Assembly: GCA_964030785.1 (NCBI GenBank)
Contig: OZ034975.1
Coordinates: forward strand, 678,201 to 742,200
Length of the DNA: 64,000 nt
Direction of reading: 5' to 3'
Source of the DNA: Siderastrea siderea
Lineage: Eukaryota; Cnidaria; Anthozoa; Scleractinia; Rhizangiidae
Shown: positions 34,488-47,262 of the stretch, piece by piece
Position numbering within the stretch: the stretch's first letter is position 1
How the letters are laid out: each line of letters starts with the position of its first letter
Translations under genes and position numbers: made by a program
Notes under the pieces: model-generated
Databases searched by the model: none
What the model saw: only the letters and a program-made list of their open reading frames with translations
Told to the model about the DNA's origin: nothing

Positions 34488-35268
34488 AAACTCCACTTCA
34501 CAGAGTATTTTCGTAAGAAAGCAACTGAAAAACTTGACTGATACGAGCTATTACGAGGGCGCAGAAAATCTGGACATTGACATTTTATTATCTAGTTATA
34601 GCACTGTCTGCATGTACGTGTGCCATTAAGTGTCAGCAGAAGTCTAGCCGAGGGTAAAACTCTCTACTAATTGGGGACAATTAAGTAAAATAATTCTAAA
34701 AGCATACATAAAGTTATGTTAAACATCTAACTATTTACAATAATTCTAGAATAGCTGTTTCTAGGAAAAGCATTATTTGTAGGTAATCTCATTAAAATTC
34801 CACTAAGAATGCTTTCAGCAGTGAAAGCCAGCGGAAACCAGTTAAGTTAGAGCTTTTATCTAGTAGTTTACAGCATACCTATCCGAATAAGGAATACAGT
34901 AACTGTGAAAGTCGAATTAAAGACAGATAGATGTAAAGATGACAAAATTCGGTGGTCATATTATTCCCTTTTCATCCAAGGTTTGTATGATGATCACGTG
35001 ATAGGGTGACTGATCGACACTGAGAGGGTTTGCATCGGAGATTTTTTAGATACATAAAGAAGACATAGAACGTGTGACAAGGAATATACAGTGATACCGG
35101 AAATTCCTTGGTAAACCAACTTGGGCACAGTACAAAAAATAGTGCTATTCTAGCCTGTGTAGCTGGCGGTATTGTCTGCGGAGGTAAAGTTTTGGCGGCG
35201 GGGCTTATAAGGATTATTCGAGTGAGCTTTTACATGTAATGCACTATAATTCGCCTTTGATGTCTATT
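34488..35268. repeat. 3' flank of copy C (duplicated unit 2)
   Basis: Collinear with 27983-29584 after removing three unit-1 insertions (28229-28456, 28528-28756, 28869-29182). It carries the empty sites for all three. Confidence 0.85.
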
Positions 35269-35270
35269 TA

Positions 35271-37396
35271 CACCTTTTGCCCTTCATTAACGGAAAATAG
35301 AAATTCATTTTATTTTACGGGAAATCAATAACATCTTAGGAATAACATTTTCACGACGAAATGTTCATTTTAGTTATCCGTTGGTTCATTTGCGCAATTA
35401 CCACGCTAATGCACCTTCAATAACATCATTGGAATGCCATTTTCTTTATTGAAAGTCTATTATGTCTTTGGAAAAACATTAACATCAATAACACTGCCGT
35501 TTACATTTCTTGAAAGTCATTTCTGGCAAGTAATGAATAAATAAGTTAATTAAATAGCGAAGTTCGATTAAACCCTCTATGTTTTCGGGGAATCCTGCAT
35601 TCTTTTTGCAGCCGTATTCGGTAACAGAGCAAATGATGTTCTGTAACTGGTCTAACTGGAGTGGTCTGTGGCTGAACTTCCTCTCTGCCATCAGTTGTGT
35701 CTTACGACATGTACTGAACATTCAAGGGCGTGAAATGTCGGCTTTTTTTTAACTTGACATGTATATTTGTACTGCCTTGTTTAAGCACTTTACAGTGTTA
35801 AGTGCTTATTGCCTGTTCTACGATATTCAGGTACGGCCAATAGGAGCGCAGCGTTACATGTTCATGTAGTTTATCCATTGTGCCTCTTGGGTGATATGCA
35901 GTTTGCCAAAGACCTCCTCTGGACAATGCAATTTGAACAGTAGAGTAGAACAAAAGATCAAGCATGTATATATACTGTGCATGTACACTGTAAACGCACA
36001 CAAACTGTTTTGCCGTTTTAAGAGTGAATGCAGCATGCCCCCAAGACGAAATAGAATTCCAAACAAAGTCCGTAGAAGGATTGTCAGAGCCTTTGAGGAT
36101 CCCACTGAAGACTACCTATCAGTCGCTGACACATTGGGTGTGAATGGGAGCACGGCCAGAAGCACTGTAGCAACCTACGTTCGTGAAGGAAGAGTAAACG
36201 AAAGACCTCATGGCAGACGAAATAACGTTAGAGTTGATAATGAGATGAGAGATTGCATAAATGAAATTTTAAACGAAAACTGCCTCCTTACATTGCAACA
36301 GATAAATGAAGAACTTCGAAGGCGACTACCTGCTAAACCTTTGGTGTGCGATAGAACGATTGGAAAGACTATGGATGGAGTGCTGATAAGGGTAAAGATG
36401 GCCAGAGCAGTATTAGCTGCTCGCAACAGACACGACGTGATAGAGCGACGCTATGAATATGCCAACTGGTTTATGACGCAAGGGGTCATCAACGACTGCA
36501 TCTTCATTGACGAATGTGGCCACAACATCTGGACAGCGAGAAGTTATGGAAGGGCGAGAGTTGGAGAACGTGCTTATCGTCAAGTTTCAGGTCAACGTGG
36601 CAGAAATGTGACAATTTGTTTGGCTGTATCGCCGACAAATGGCCTTGTCTACCACACAGCTCGTATTGGTGGGATGAACAGGCAACTTTTCAACGATTTT
36701 TTTGGGAGAAGTCGGAAGACGAGTTAATCTCGACAACCAAACCTTCTTGGTGTTTGACAACGCCCCTGCACATCGAAACGCAGATTGTCCCAGAGGAAGA
36801 ATCGAGATAAAGATGCTGCCCCCCTATTCGCCGCTCCTGAATATTGTAGAGCAAGCCATAAGTGCTTTAAAGGCTGCAATAAAAGCCGACTTTTCACGCC
36901 CTGACATTCAAGCAACAATAGATGACCGAGACGAAGCTCGACGACAAGGCATTCCACTTGGAGAGTATCGACAAAGAATTCTCTTAGAAGCATCTCAAAG
37001 GAACATGAATACCATTACGGCTGCAAAGTGCGTAGGGTGGTACAGATTCATGCAGACATATGTACCGCGTTGTCTTAACCGCGAACACATTGAAGGTTAA
37101 AAATGAACTTTGTTTATTATGGACGGTAATGTACTTGCCAGTAATGACTTTCAAAAAATGTAAACGACTGTATTATTGATGAAAATGTGTTTTCCAAAGG
37201 CATAATAGACCTAACAATAAAAGAAAATGACATTCCAATGATGTTATTGAAGATGCATTAGCATGGTAATTGCGCAAATGAACCAACGGATGATTAAAAT
37301 GAACATTTCTTCGTGAAAATGTTATTCCTAAGATGTTATTGATTTCCCGTAAAATAAAATGAATTTCTATTTTCCGTTAATGAAGGGCAAAAGGTG
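35271..37396 (+). mobile_element. IS630/Tc1/mariner-type DNA transposon with about 265-bp TIRs
   Basis: Flanked by TA (35269-35270 and 37397-37398), with the undisturbed TA in unit 1 at 29585-29586. Terminal inverted repeats run from CACCTTTTGCCC at 35271 to about 35533, and from about 37131 to GGGCAAAAGGTG at 37396, over 90 percent identical by eye. It encodes one transposase, broken by a single-base frameshift. Confidence 0.93.
36035..37100 (+). pseudogene. IS630/Tc1-type DDE transposase (one frameshift)
   Basis: The likely start is ATG at 36035 (MPPRRNRIPNKVRRRI), within a longer open frame. The N-terminus is a helix-turn-helix DNA-binding region (ADTLGVNGSTARSTVATYV). Catalytic Asp 1 is in FIDECGHNIW, Asp 2 in FVFDNAPAHRN and Glu in YSPLLNIVEQAIS, about 30 residues after Asp 2. 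The first frame stops at 36725-36727; the second open segment reaches 37100. The shift lies in a seven-T run at about 36698-36704, so it may be a real mutation or an assembly slip. Well-kept catalytic residues and TIRs suggest recent activity. Confidence 0.88.
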
Positions 37397-38183
37397 TAGT
37401 ATTTAGCACAGAGTGTTTTCCTGCGAAAGTTTTCACACATTTTCTGAAATAGGTTTATTGGTGAGGCTTTGTTGTTGAATTGAGTAGTAGTGATAAATAT
37501 GTACTTATCTTTACACTCTACTGTTCACAGACTCGCAGTCTAATGTCTTTTAAATCACAAATTGTGGAGACACTAAACTGCTGAATGAAATATGGTAACC
37601 TAATCATAAACACATTTAAAATCCCACTGAGAAGACGTTTTATAGTTACTAACTGGCTACTGTGTGTGTGATGTGTGTGTGATGTGGCTAAAATAACAAA
37701 GTCACAAGTCCAGCACATGCGTGTTCTGGGTAGCTTGTGCGGGCATTACCCCTTTGTCTACCTTTAGAGAGATAAATAGCGAGCCTAAATGTCAGCAGCC
37801 GTGGACATTAGTAGGCATTGCGAGCACCGCATTACTACACTCAGTATCAGGGTTCCCACAAAAGTAAATCAAGTAATTACAAAGTGTAGCACTTGTGGGA
37901 TGTGACCAAAATGGGGCTATCGTGAAACATTCATCTAGAATCATCTGAATTTTCCGGTTCGCACTGCGAAACCACGACCTTTCGCGCGGAGCCTCCCCGT
38001 ATAGCCCACTGTAAGGAGTGCCCCTCCCCCCAGGGGTTGCGACTACAAGTCTTTTGCACTTAGTTTCCCTTTAAAGAGCCAAAACGAACACGGAAATATC
38101 TTAATGTCTTGTGTAAATAAAATCTGCATCTCACTCCGTTGTACACGACAATGAGAAATTCGATTTTCCTAAATGGCTGATAA
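37397..38183. repeat. Distal 3' flank of duplicated unit 2
   Basis: Collinear with about 29585-30360 (for example AACATTCATCTAGAATCATC in both). Homology stops near 38183 / 30360, marking the right edge of the duplication. Confidence 0.75.
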
Positions 38184-38532
38184 TCGATACGAAGTTAAGG
38201 TTTGAAACCACTGCAAAAACCGTGTACGATCAATCTTGCTCATCGTCGGATCAGAAAGATCGTGATCAGTCAAAATTGATAAAAATATAAACGAGTGTCA
38301 AAATGACTACTGCAGGGACTGATCAAACAACGTGAAAAGACTTGAGTTACAATATTTCGACTGGCCAATACCAGTATTGATCAGGTTTATTAACGCAAAT
38401 CACGAATTTACAGAAATATATACGCAGTAAAACAATGAAAGGAAGTTACATTTTATATGACGTGGTATGGTGTGACTACTTAGAAATCATAGAAAACAAA
38501 TAAAGATTTTTCATCCTATATATAGTTACAAA

Positions 38533-39090
38533 TTACTGTTCATCACGTTTATTGATGCCTAGAGAATCGAGAGTCTTAGCTTTGCGAATAATCTGAGCCT
38601 CACGTGCCTTCCTGAAGGAATTACGTTCATTTTTAAGTTTTTCAATAGGAATGAGTAGCATGTGGGTGTCGGAGGGGTCATTGCTGAGAAAGTGTTCTGA
38701 TACCACTGTATCCGGATACAATTAAAAGTACGGTTGAGTACTGGTCGTCTTTAAAACGGTCTTTGAGGCGACGTTTACTTTCCCCAATGTATTGTAAATT
38801 ACATAGGCGACATTGAATCATCTAGATAGCATTGAAAGTAGTACAAGTTATATGAGATTTGACTAGTAGGTTTCACCTGTGGAGTGAAAAGTATATTGAT
38901 TGCGGCCATGTTCAAAGTAGGGACAAGTGGTACAATCAGCCTGGTATTGCACCGAAAGGAACCGGGAGTGGCCCGGGAGTCACTTGAATCATGGGTTCCT
39001 GTTGACTGTGCTCTAACAAGAATGTCACTGATATTCTCACGCTGGCAGTAAGCTAATAACAGGAGATTTTTAAGAACATTTCTACAACGA
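38533..39090 (-). pseudogene. Penelope-like retroelement, GIY-YIG end fragment
   Basis: On the minus strand, short pieces in more than one frame read as the C-terminal part of a Penelope-like element. Near 39000-39080 is QRENISDILVRAQ followed by PGSFRCN; near 38760-38830 is LQYIGESKRRLKDRF, the GIY-YIG nuclease signature; then VSEHFLSNDPSDTH and KLKNERNSFRKAREAQ down to the stop at 38533. Stops and shifts separate the pieces, so it is inactive. The catalytic core of the reverse transcriptase is not in the window. Confidence 0.65.
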
Positions 39091-39204
39091 TTTTTAACAA
39101 CATTCCTACAGCATTTCTACGACGTTTGAACACTGGTGAATGATGTGCGTGATGTTAGGTACATGTAGTGCTGGATCATGTGAAATAACCATTCCCACCG
39201 TAAT

Positions 39205-39310
39205 ACTGATGCTGAAGGGAAAGTTCATTTTGAACATATAAAATATTACAGCAAAATTTCTTCTGTTCTGTAAAATATTAGCAATTTCTTAAGCCAGAAT
39301 GGTTTTAAGT
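39205..39310. repeat. Partial third copy of the unit-edge repeat
   Basis: Matches about 31128-31240 (GGGAAAGTTCATTTTG, TTCTGTTCTGTAAAATATTAGCAA). It may mark the remains of another unit or simply be a dispersed element. Confidence 0.6.
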
Positions 39311-39524
39311 TCTGTATGGCAAAGGTCACAGTTGTTTCAGTTACAAGATCACCGTCGCGCGCTAGTTCCTTATTGGAAAGGTGTGGACTGTAATATGAAT
39401 TGTAATTTCAACTGCAAGAACAGTAATCGAAGTTGTTTCAGAAATGCAGTGATTATAGCTACCTATCAAGTTTATTTCCCGTTTCGTGCAATAGGGAGTT
39501 TAAATTAAAGTAACTTAAGAAATA

Positions 39525-39532
39525 TGACGTCA
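39525..39532 (+). promoter_or_regulatory. CRE-type palindrome TGACGTCA upstream of PABIR
   Basis: A perfect CREB/ATF site about 310 bp before the PABIR start codon. No TATA box was seen close to the ATG. Confidence 0.35.
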
Positions 39533-39842
39533 TTGATAATTGTTTGCGTAAAAACCTGTCAGTAATTCCTGTAATCATTATTTTCAACTTCAAAAATATT
39601 TTTAGAAAGCTCTTTACTTGTGTGTGGAACATTTTACACTATCGTTTACTTTATTTTGGCATCCAAATTGGGGATTTATATTTCGTGATATCAGGTCTGG
39701 TTACATACAATATTGGCCTCCATCTGTGTTTCTTTTTGCGGAAGTACCGGGTTATGTTCCCCGGAGACTGGCCCGAGCGGAAGCGATAGACCGGAACAAT
39801 CCCTTGCGCGCTTCCAGATGTTGTCTTTGAGCCGAAAGCAAT

Positions 39843-42800
39843 ATGGCGGCTAATGCAATGGAGACCGATGATTTAGGGCATTTGCCTTCTAATACGCTGC
39901 GAAGATCCAATTCAGCACCTAACGTAAGCGCTGCAGTAATGAGCGAGGCGATTCCTATCTTTCAGCCAATACACTCCGCAAGACAAAGACGCTTCTCTAC
40001 GAGTCAAATGGCTTTAAATGCTGTAAGTAAAAATTCCGCGAATAAATGTCAAAGGACTTTGACTTATTCTTTAGGCTTGATTTCGTGGTTGTAATTGCCG
40101 ATTTGCATTTCGCCCCTTGAATTCTTTTTCAGGGATCTCCTGCATCAAGAATAGAGCAAATCAAAAGGGTAAATGTGGTGTTTGTTTGTTTTTTTAACTT
40201 TATTTTTTAACCGAGTTTTTAGAAAGCTTCTACTGTATTCTGTTTCCAAGTTCTCTTGAAGTTGGTTCTTGATCATTTGGAATAAAACATTACCACCATT
40301 AATACGTTATCTTATGTTGAGAAGGTTAAGCTAAGATAAAGACAAAACTGGCGCATTTTATGTTTTTTGAACATTTCAGGAAGAAAGTATGGATGACGCG
40401 AGTCGTGAAAGACAAGTTGAACAGTGAGTTCATAAAAGCCCGGCGACGTTCTATTCTACAAAATGTTGTTTTTGTAGAGGCAATTAAAAACAAAGCTCAG
40501 CTCGCAAAAAGAGAGGCTTTGGTGAATTAGAGTATAATTTTGTAATTTGTGTGGTAAATATTTTTAGCGTCATTCTTGCCTCTACTACAAGCATCGTATC
40601 ATAAGAACTTCTTTAAATTGGTTTACAACTTGGTTTCTTAAATGAAATTACCTCGTCACGAATGCAAGTTTGCAACCAGGATGGCTTTAATTAATTTCTT
40701 ATCCAGTGCTTAATTAATTTGAACATAATACGAATAGGTGCTGTCCAGTTTTGGAAATAATCTCTGGATTTAAGAATTCCTTTACTACCAAAGATGACTC
40801 AGCATACAGCCTTGTCCAATAATTTTCACAGTCCTTGGTATTTTTGTCATCCATTTTCCATCATCAAATGACTTGGTCAGTATGGAAGCCATTGCTATCA
40901 TATGGTGTGGAACTTTGCCAAGGGCTTTTTTTTTTCGCAAATGAGGGATTTTCTTCTTTTGTTTTTCTCTCCCTCTCCTTTTTTTTTTGTGGGCGGGGGG
41001 GGGGGGGGGGGTTATTTTTCTCTCCCTCTCGTTCTTTTTGGGGGGACTGGTTTGTGATTTATATTGGTATATTTAGGGGATTTTAAGTGTTTCAACTGCA
41101 AATAAGCAGTCAGTTTCGTTAGAGCTTAGTTATTAAAAAAACAATAACTTGATTTGAGGAAGTATAACTGAAACAGCCAACGGTTGAACCTATTCTTACA
41201 GACACCCCTGGACACGTCTCTATGACTATTACAGTTGGTTCATTTCACCTCTGTAATACGGGACACTTTCCTGTCTCTGTGGTATCCATACAAAAGATGT
41301 TCCACTGTAATGATTTTGCTTGTTATTGCTTTCATGAGAAATTCAGCAAAGTGCAAAATTTAGCAAAGCCAGGCACTCCAGATGTACTGCATGTCATTAG
41401 CTTCAGTGAATGAAGCTTGTTCACTCACAGCTTTAATGTAAATTCACAGCTTTGATGGCAACTGCTTGAATTCTGTGTTGAATCATATTTGTTAACTGTT
41501 ATTTAACACAAATTTAGTCCTGTTATATTTATTAGCTTCTTTTGTATGTCTTACTTTCTCAGTGAACTTATTCTTTCAAATTCACTCAATGACTGGACAC
41601 TGGTAAGTTTTCATTGTCACTGAAATAGCTATAACTTCTCTGGAGTTTATTAATAAAGCTAAGACATTTACTTCAGTGTAGAAGAGGAAGTGAACAGTTC
41701 ACATCTGATCTCCACAGTCATTTCCCTTCTGTGGACAAAAAACTTTGTTCCACATTGTCTCTCTCCACCCAGGGCTCAGTTGTTCAAAGCAGGATTAAGT
41801 TAACCCTGATAAGTGTCAATTTTTAATCCAGATTTACATCCAAGTGATGAGGATTTCTGTAAATTTTTTTGTCCTACATTTTGACTGTGGTTGCTTTCAA
41901 ACGGGGAGTTAAAACTAGCTTTGAAAACTCTTTTTATTAAGAGAAATAGGAACCTTGGTTAACTTTTAATCCTAGGTTCAATAGCGTAAACCAGCTTTCG
42001 AATAACCAGGTCCTGCCGTGTATTATTAGGCACAAGCAAGTCTTTTGGGAAACCTAAACAATGCTTAGGGTAACGGCATGATGGATTTGCATCCCATCCC
42101 GCAGAAGTAGAAGAACTTAAAACTTTTCTTTTGCATTCCATAGAACTACAGGAAAGCAAGTTTCTTTCTCCTTTGGCCGAAAAATGCTTAACTGATGTGA
42201 GACACATTTAAGAGAAACATTTTCGTAAATATTAGTAGGAGTAACATTTAAATAATTTAAAGCTTTAACTTGTTGATGTTTGAAAAGTGTCATTTCCTAG
42301 CTGTGGTAATATTGAAAAATCAGTTTACCAAATCACTTTTTCTGTCAATTTGTGTTATTAATTAAATATTATTGTCATCTTTCTCAGGATCATGACAAGA
42401 ACCATGATGTCCACATGTGTGAACGAAGAAATTCCTTTGATGATCACAGAAGTGCATTCTCCCTGCCAGCTTCTTCTTCACCACCCAATCAGAGAGTGAG
42501 TATTAACCTCAGCGGGGGGGGGGGGGGATACTCTGGATTACAAGTGACATGAAGGTGTGAAGGATTGTTTTGGGTTTGAAATTCACAATTTCAGAATTTT
42601 TCTGGGTAAGAAACTTTTGGCAAGTATTTTCTTGAGTAGGTTGTTAGAATGACTGCTAGATCTGGGAATGTTTATTGCAATAGTATGATTTAAAAAGACA
42701 AACAAACATGACCATTTAAAAATTACTGTTGTTCTTCAGTATTGCCATTTAATCCCTTCTGGGTCCTTGTGTGGAATTTTTTGGTTTTTGTTAATTGGTT

Positions 42801-45800
42801 CAGGGGATTTTTTGGGTTTCACTTGGAGCCCAAGGGATTTTTCGGGGTTTTAATTTATGTCCCCGTTCACACGTCCCCGTCACTTGAAATCCAGAGTACC
42901 CCCTGGGGTATTACAGTCAACACGCTTCACGCATGAACACTCAACTTCAAATATTCATTGATTAGTTCATTCTTCAATTTCATTCTTCAAAAAATTTAGC
43001 GATTCGGCGAACCTTGGATTTTATATTCGAAACATTAATTTTGTTCAAAATTTTTCATGGAACATCGTAATAATAATTCGAACTTTCCGACCAGGAACTG
43101 AAAAGTTAGTTTTTATGCCGTAATTGGCCAATTTTCACGTGTTGGTACCTTAGTGCATTATATTTTCATTATTTTTAAGCACATCGCAAAAAAAATCGCG
43201 AGGACAAAAAGCCGACCAAAATAAATCCATAAAGAGAAAATCGACAAACTAGAAGTAATCCTTCGAAAGAAAATCCAAAAACTGTACTAATTTAACAAGG
43301 CAACTTTATTCTTTGGCTGGAGGTTTTTTGTTTTGCTTTTTATACATGCATGAGGCTTTAATATTAAATCGCAAACCAGCAAAATAGTATAAATAACTGC
43401 CACATTTTAGCGGCAATTTACAGTGCGCGGTGTACATAGTAGTTTAATTTTGCACTTGAGTTAAGTCCAAATGGCAAGAAATTCGCTTGGAGGCTTTTAC
43501 GATCCTGTTAAACGTTTGCGTTCTAATGTAAGGTACGGATATCGTCAACCTTTTCAAAGGTGATATATAGGATTGTCAGATATTTCACACAACGTGATCG
43601 AGTGACAAAAGGAGCTGTTCATAAAATCGTCCATCAAGACTACGACTCAACCATTTTGTTGTGGAGGAAAAGATCCTGTGTTGATAACGGATGACATCCT
43701 TGAAGTAATCGAGATTTGGAAACTTCTCTTCCGAGTGCGCTATGTTGACGATTTCCGTTGTTGCGTGCAAACTTTCAAAGAATCGATTACGTTAATCGAA
43801 AAAAATCGTTATCTTTCAATCTGTCTACAAGGACACGTATAATCTAATTAAGAAAGGAATGCGCACGTGAAATGCAATCTTCAATTGGTGACCGTTCACG
43901 CGTGAAGCACGTTGACTGTAACCTGTATTAACCTAATAAAGCCAAACTTCATTTAGCAAAATATTAGCAAAATTCATTTAGCAAAATGGCATGACAAAAA
44001 AGTATTGCTGTGTGGCTTTGGTGTGAATCATCACAAGCTAGTATTTTATTCCTCACCCAAAAGATAGAACCACTTTGGTTTGTACGGGAATATAAACAGC
44101 TCCAGAGGAACGTACTACTCAGTAAACTTTTGTTTCAATGCCCATACATTAGGAATTCACCCACAGTCTCCAAAGGAATTGACTCAAGGTTTCGTTTCAT
44201 TGAGACTTGAATGGTTAACACCTTACACCTTCGTAACCTGCCAGTGTTACAAAACTAGGACACATTTTCTCACCCTTTCATTCTTAGGTAAAGTTGCTGT
44301 TAGTCCACAGTCAACCCACATGGAGAGAGACAAACCCAATCTCTGAGACTTAAGCAACTAGGAGGATTACTTACTTGTACCACTCAAGTTATCGCATATT
44401 TAAGTTATTACAAGGTTGCCTCCACCCCCCCCCCCCCCCCCTTCCTCAAACACTAATTAGTCTTATTAGTCTAATAATTATTACAGTTGATCCCCTATTA
44501 AGCGGCCACCCTCAGGGAAGTGGATAGTGGCCGCTTAATAGGGGTTGGCCACTTAATATAGGTAAAAAAGAATAGAATAACCCTCATTGGGACTTTGAAA
44601 ACTGGCCAGCTAATAGGGGGTGGCCACTTTATAGGGGTTCGACTGTAGTCTTATCTTGACTGATAGACTGTTTCTCATGGTCTTGAAAACAACTTTGTGG
44701 AGCAAAGTTTCTTCAACCACCAGCTTCTCTTTCAAAAAACATGCACTGGCCACAACTTAAATTACTACACCACTGTGGCATCATGATACATTTGCTTCAT
44801 GTTTTTGACTTGATATCCTGTTTAATTCTTTTGCCAGGGAGTGACCATGAGAAATGCAAGAAGCCTCACTCCTAGTCCAATACCCAGTCCTACACGAACA
44901 ACATTGACGTAAGTGTAATGGACACAAGACTCACAAACTTCTTTGTTCTTTAAGACAAGGTGTTGTCTGTCTGCTTGCATGATGAGCCATGATGATAATA
45001 ATGATAAGTGAACCATATTTAGTTTGTTGCAAGTGCAAGATTACAAAGAAAAAAGCTACTCCAGGTGGGAGTTGAACTTGACATGTTCTTCCACGTGCTG
45101 ATGCAGGTCTAGCCACAGGAAAGCTCCTGGTGAGCTTGATAAATCAGGAATTTCAAAGGCATCCTGTGTGGCAAATGTGGAGCTCACACATGTAAATACA
45201 CTAGAATCAGGATAATGAAGTCTTGAACTATTTGGTAATTCAAACTGATAGCAGTTTCCTCTACTCCTCTCAGTACCTCCTCTAACAGTTAGCCCCCAGG
45301 TACTCAAACTTCCCTCAGCTGATTGCAGAACCAGTTTTGTGTTTCCTTGAGTTACACATGTACTTAAGAAAACTCTACTTAAAAGTAAATTGTAAAAAAA
45401 ATGTTCTTTTTTGTTTCTTGGCAGGCGCAGAAGTGTCAGTCCTGTCTGTTTACGTCCAAGTAGTTTGTCATTGAAAAGAAAATGTAAGTCATCATGCTGT
45501 GTCTGAATTCAAATCTTAACTGATTATGTAATTGGGAGGGCAGAGTGGGAAGGTTAATTTAATTTGAAATTGTTTAAAATTTATAAACAGTTATTTCAAA
45601 TCTCTTACAGTTGAATTGTTGTGGCTGTTTTGGTTCAATTTTTCTTTTCCTTTGTTTTTAACTCATTCTCATGTACATTACATGTACTATACACAAAAAC
45701 AAAGGAAAAGAAAAATTGAACCAAGGATAAAATTGAACCACAACATGGCCATAGGCAACTCTAGCAAGGTCGTATTACCCTTCTAGTCCTGCCCATGCTC

Positions 45801-46322
45801 AGATAGTGTGCTTGAAGGGCCCGCCTGTGTGATATGATAAACTATTGTACACGCAATCTATGCCACACATATCCAGTAATTTTGCATATTTAAAATTGAA
45901 TTTTCAAAACTACAGGTTAGATTAAATAAAGAATCAAAATGACAATGAAAGAAGAACTTTGCTTCTTTGTATTTTATTTCCCAGTATCCCTTTTAAGTAG
46001 TTTTAATGTGGTTTTTATGGTCCTTTGCTATTAGTAAGTACAGTCGTATAGATCTTGACTAGTTATTGTAAGTTATTTTTATCACGGCTCCGGTAATAGG
46101 AGTTGCCTTGGCTTTTGAAAGGGTCACCGTGATTCATTTTGAATAAAGGTATCTATCCATCTAACTTGAAATTTGCCATGAGATTCCAAATTTCCATGGA
46201 AATTTTTGGAGTTCAATCCAAATTTGAAAAGCACAATGTAGAGGAAGCACAAACTTTAAAAAAAATTAGCAACAGTGTCCTCAGTTGGAAGGCAAACTAT
46301 GATCTGCTTTCAGAAACACAAT

Positions 46323-46355
<33 letters not shown>

Positions 46356-46854
46356 TATTATAATAATTATCATTATTATTGTTATTTATTACTTAAAATT
46401 TATTAATGAGTTGTACAGTACTCAGTGGAGGTGTTCATTAGCATCTTTAGGGAAATATTGTTTAATTGTAAAGTAAATGTTGTTTTGGTTTGATTATCTA
46501 GGTCCATCAGAAGGCTTAATTGAGCCAGGTGTCAGCCCATCAAAGCGTCTGTGTGATGTTTTGCCCATTAATTGTTCATCTGATGTCCCATGTGAGTCAG
46601 TGCACTTAAACTTTGATGATGATAACCACATACACGAAGATCCCCACAGCTCCTCTGCATCAGATTCGTCATCATCATCATCATTAAATGCCACGCCTAT
46701 GCTCCTTGGCGAGATTCCAAGACATCCCTTTCCTTATCGACCAAAATTTACACCTCCGAGGTCACCGCTTGCTGGCCCAGTGACAACCCAAAACCTCCCA
46801 AGGACAATAGGCAGCTCTCCGTCATGCTTTACGTTTTCACCTGTGAGGGATTGA
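39843..46854 (+). CDS. PABIR1: PABIR (FAM122) family PP2A-B55 regulator
   Basis: Homologue of human FAM122A/PABIR1, which binds and inhibits PP2A-B55. Eight exons in continuous frame: 39843-40022, 40133-40168, 40380-40423, 41563-41602, 42388-42495, 44838-44908, 45425-45483, 46502-46854; 891 bases, 296 residues (human 287). Visible: LRRSNSAP at 19-26, containing the RSXSXP form recognised by 14-3-3; the family helix RIEQIKREESMDDASRE (exons 2-3), equivalent to the human B55-binding and active-site-blocking helices; SLTPSPIPSPT; RRSVSPVCLRPSSLSLKRK (nuclear-localisation-like); and FTFSPVRD at the end. The start codon lies in ATATGGCGGC, a YY1-like setting. The symbol is given for the family, as vertebrates have three paralogues. 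Confidence 0.9.
42911..43921. mobile_element. Non-autonomous TIR element (1 kb) in a PABIR intron
   Basis: Ends TTACAGTCAACACGCTTCAC (left) and GTGAAGCACGTTGACTGTAA (right) are inverted, about 28 bp with three mismatches. The interior is AT-rich and non-coding apart from a 61-codon minus frame I do not recognise. No convincing target duplication was found. Confidence 0.6.
44488..44650. repeat. Short interspersed repeat (AGCGGCC / AATAGGGG units)
   Basis: GTGGCCGCTTAATAGGGGTT-like segments occur three times and partly in inverted form (CCCCTATTAAGCGGCC at the left). A poly-C run precedes it at about 44425. The repeat is intronic in PABIR. Confidence 0.55.
45632..45722. repeat. Perfect 28-bp inverted repeat
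   Basis: Left arm 45632-45659 (begins GGTTCAATTTTTC) and right arm 45695-45722 (ends AAATTGAACC) are exact complements around a 35-bp AT-rich loop. Intronic in PABIR; weaker pairing continues outward. Confidence 0.8.
46325..46352. repeat. (AAT)n microsatellite
   Basis: About nine AAT units in the last PABIR intron. Confidence 0.9.
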
Positions 46855-46908
46855 TGATTGCTCAATGGGTAAAGGTAAAGTGATAATCACACACAGTTGG
46901 ATACACTC

Positions 46909-47262
46909 GGGGCACGTTTGTATGGGAACCATTCTGGAACATTTGAGAATAATTGGAATGGCTTTTTGGCACGGTTTTTAATGTCCTGTTCTCATTCCAG
47001 AATTGATAGTTTATACCATTCCACGTATTCTGCTATTTGGGGCAGAATGAACAGAATGAACGTGATGAAAAGGCTGGCCAAAACAACAGCACAGCCGCTG
47101 CAAGTTTAAATTCTCCCAGCGAGTCTAAGGAAAAAACCTGTGGTTAGTTCTCAGTCCATTTTTGAAACAACTGTTTTTTTCTTGGTGCATATTATTGCCA
47201 ATAATTCTGCTCATTCCCATTCTGCCTATTCTCATTCCAGAAGAGACTAAGAAAACGTGCCC
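46909..47262. mobile_element. MITE with GGGCACGTTT ends
   Basis: Left GGGGCACGTTTGTATGG and right AAAACGTGCCC are inverted ends; CATTCTGGAA / CATTCCAGAA also pair just inside each end. The target duplication is unclear. Confidence 0.5.

Noticed and set aside
43585..43770. 61-codon minus-strand frame inside the 1-kb TIR element
   Set aside because: It reads protein-like but is short, isolated and matches nothing I know; kept only as a note in the element entry.
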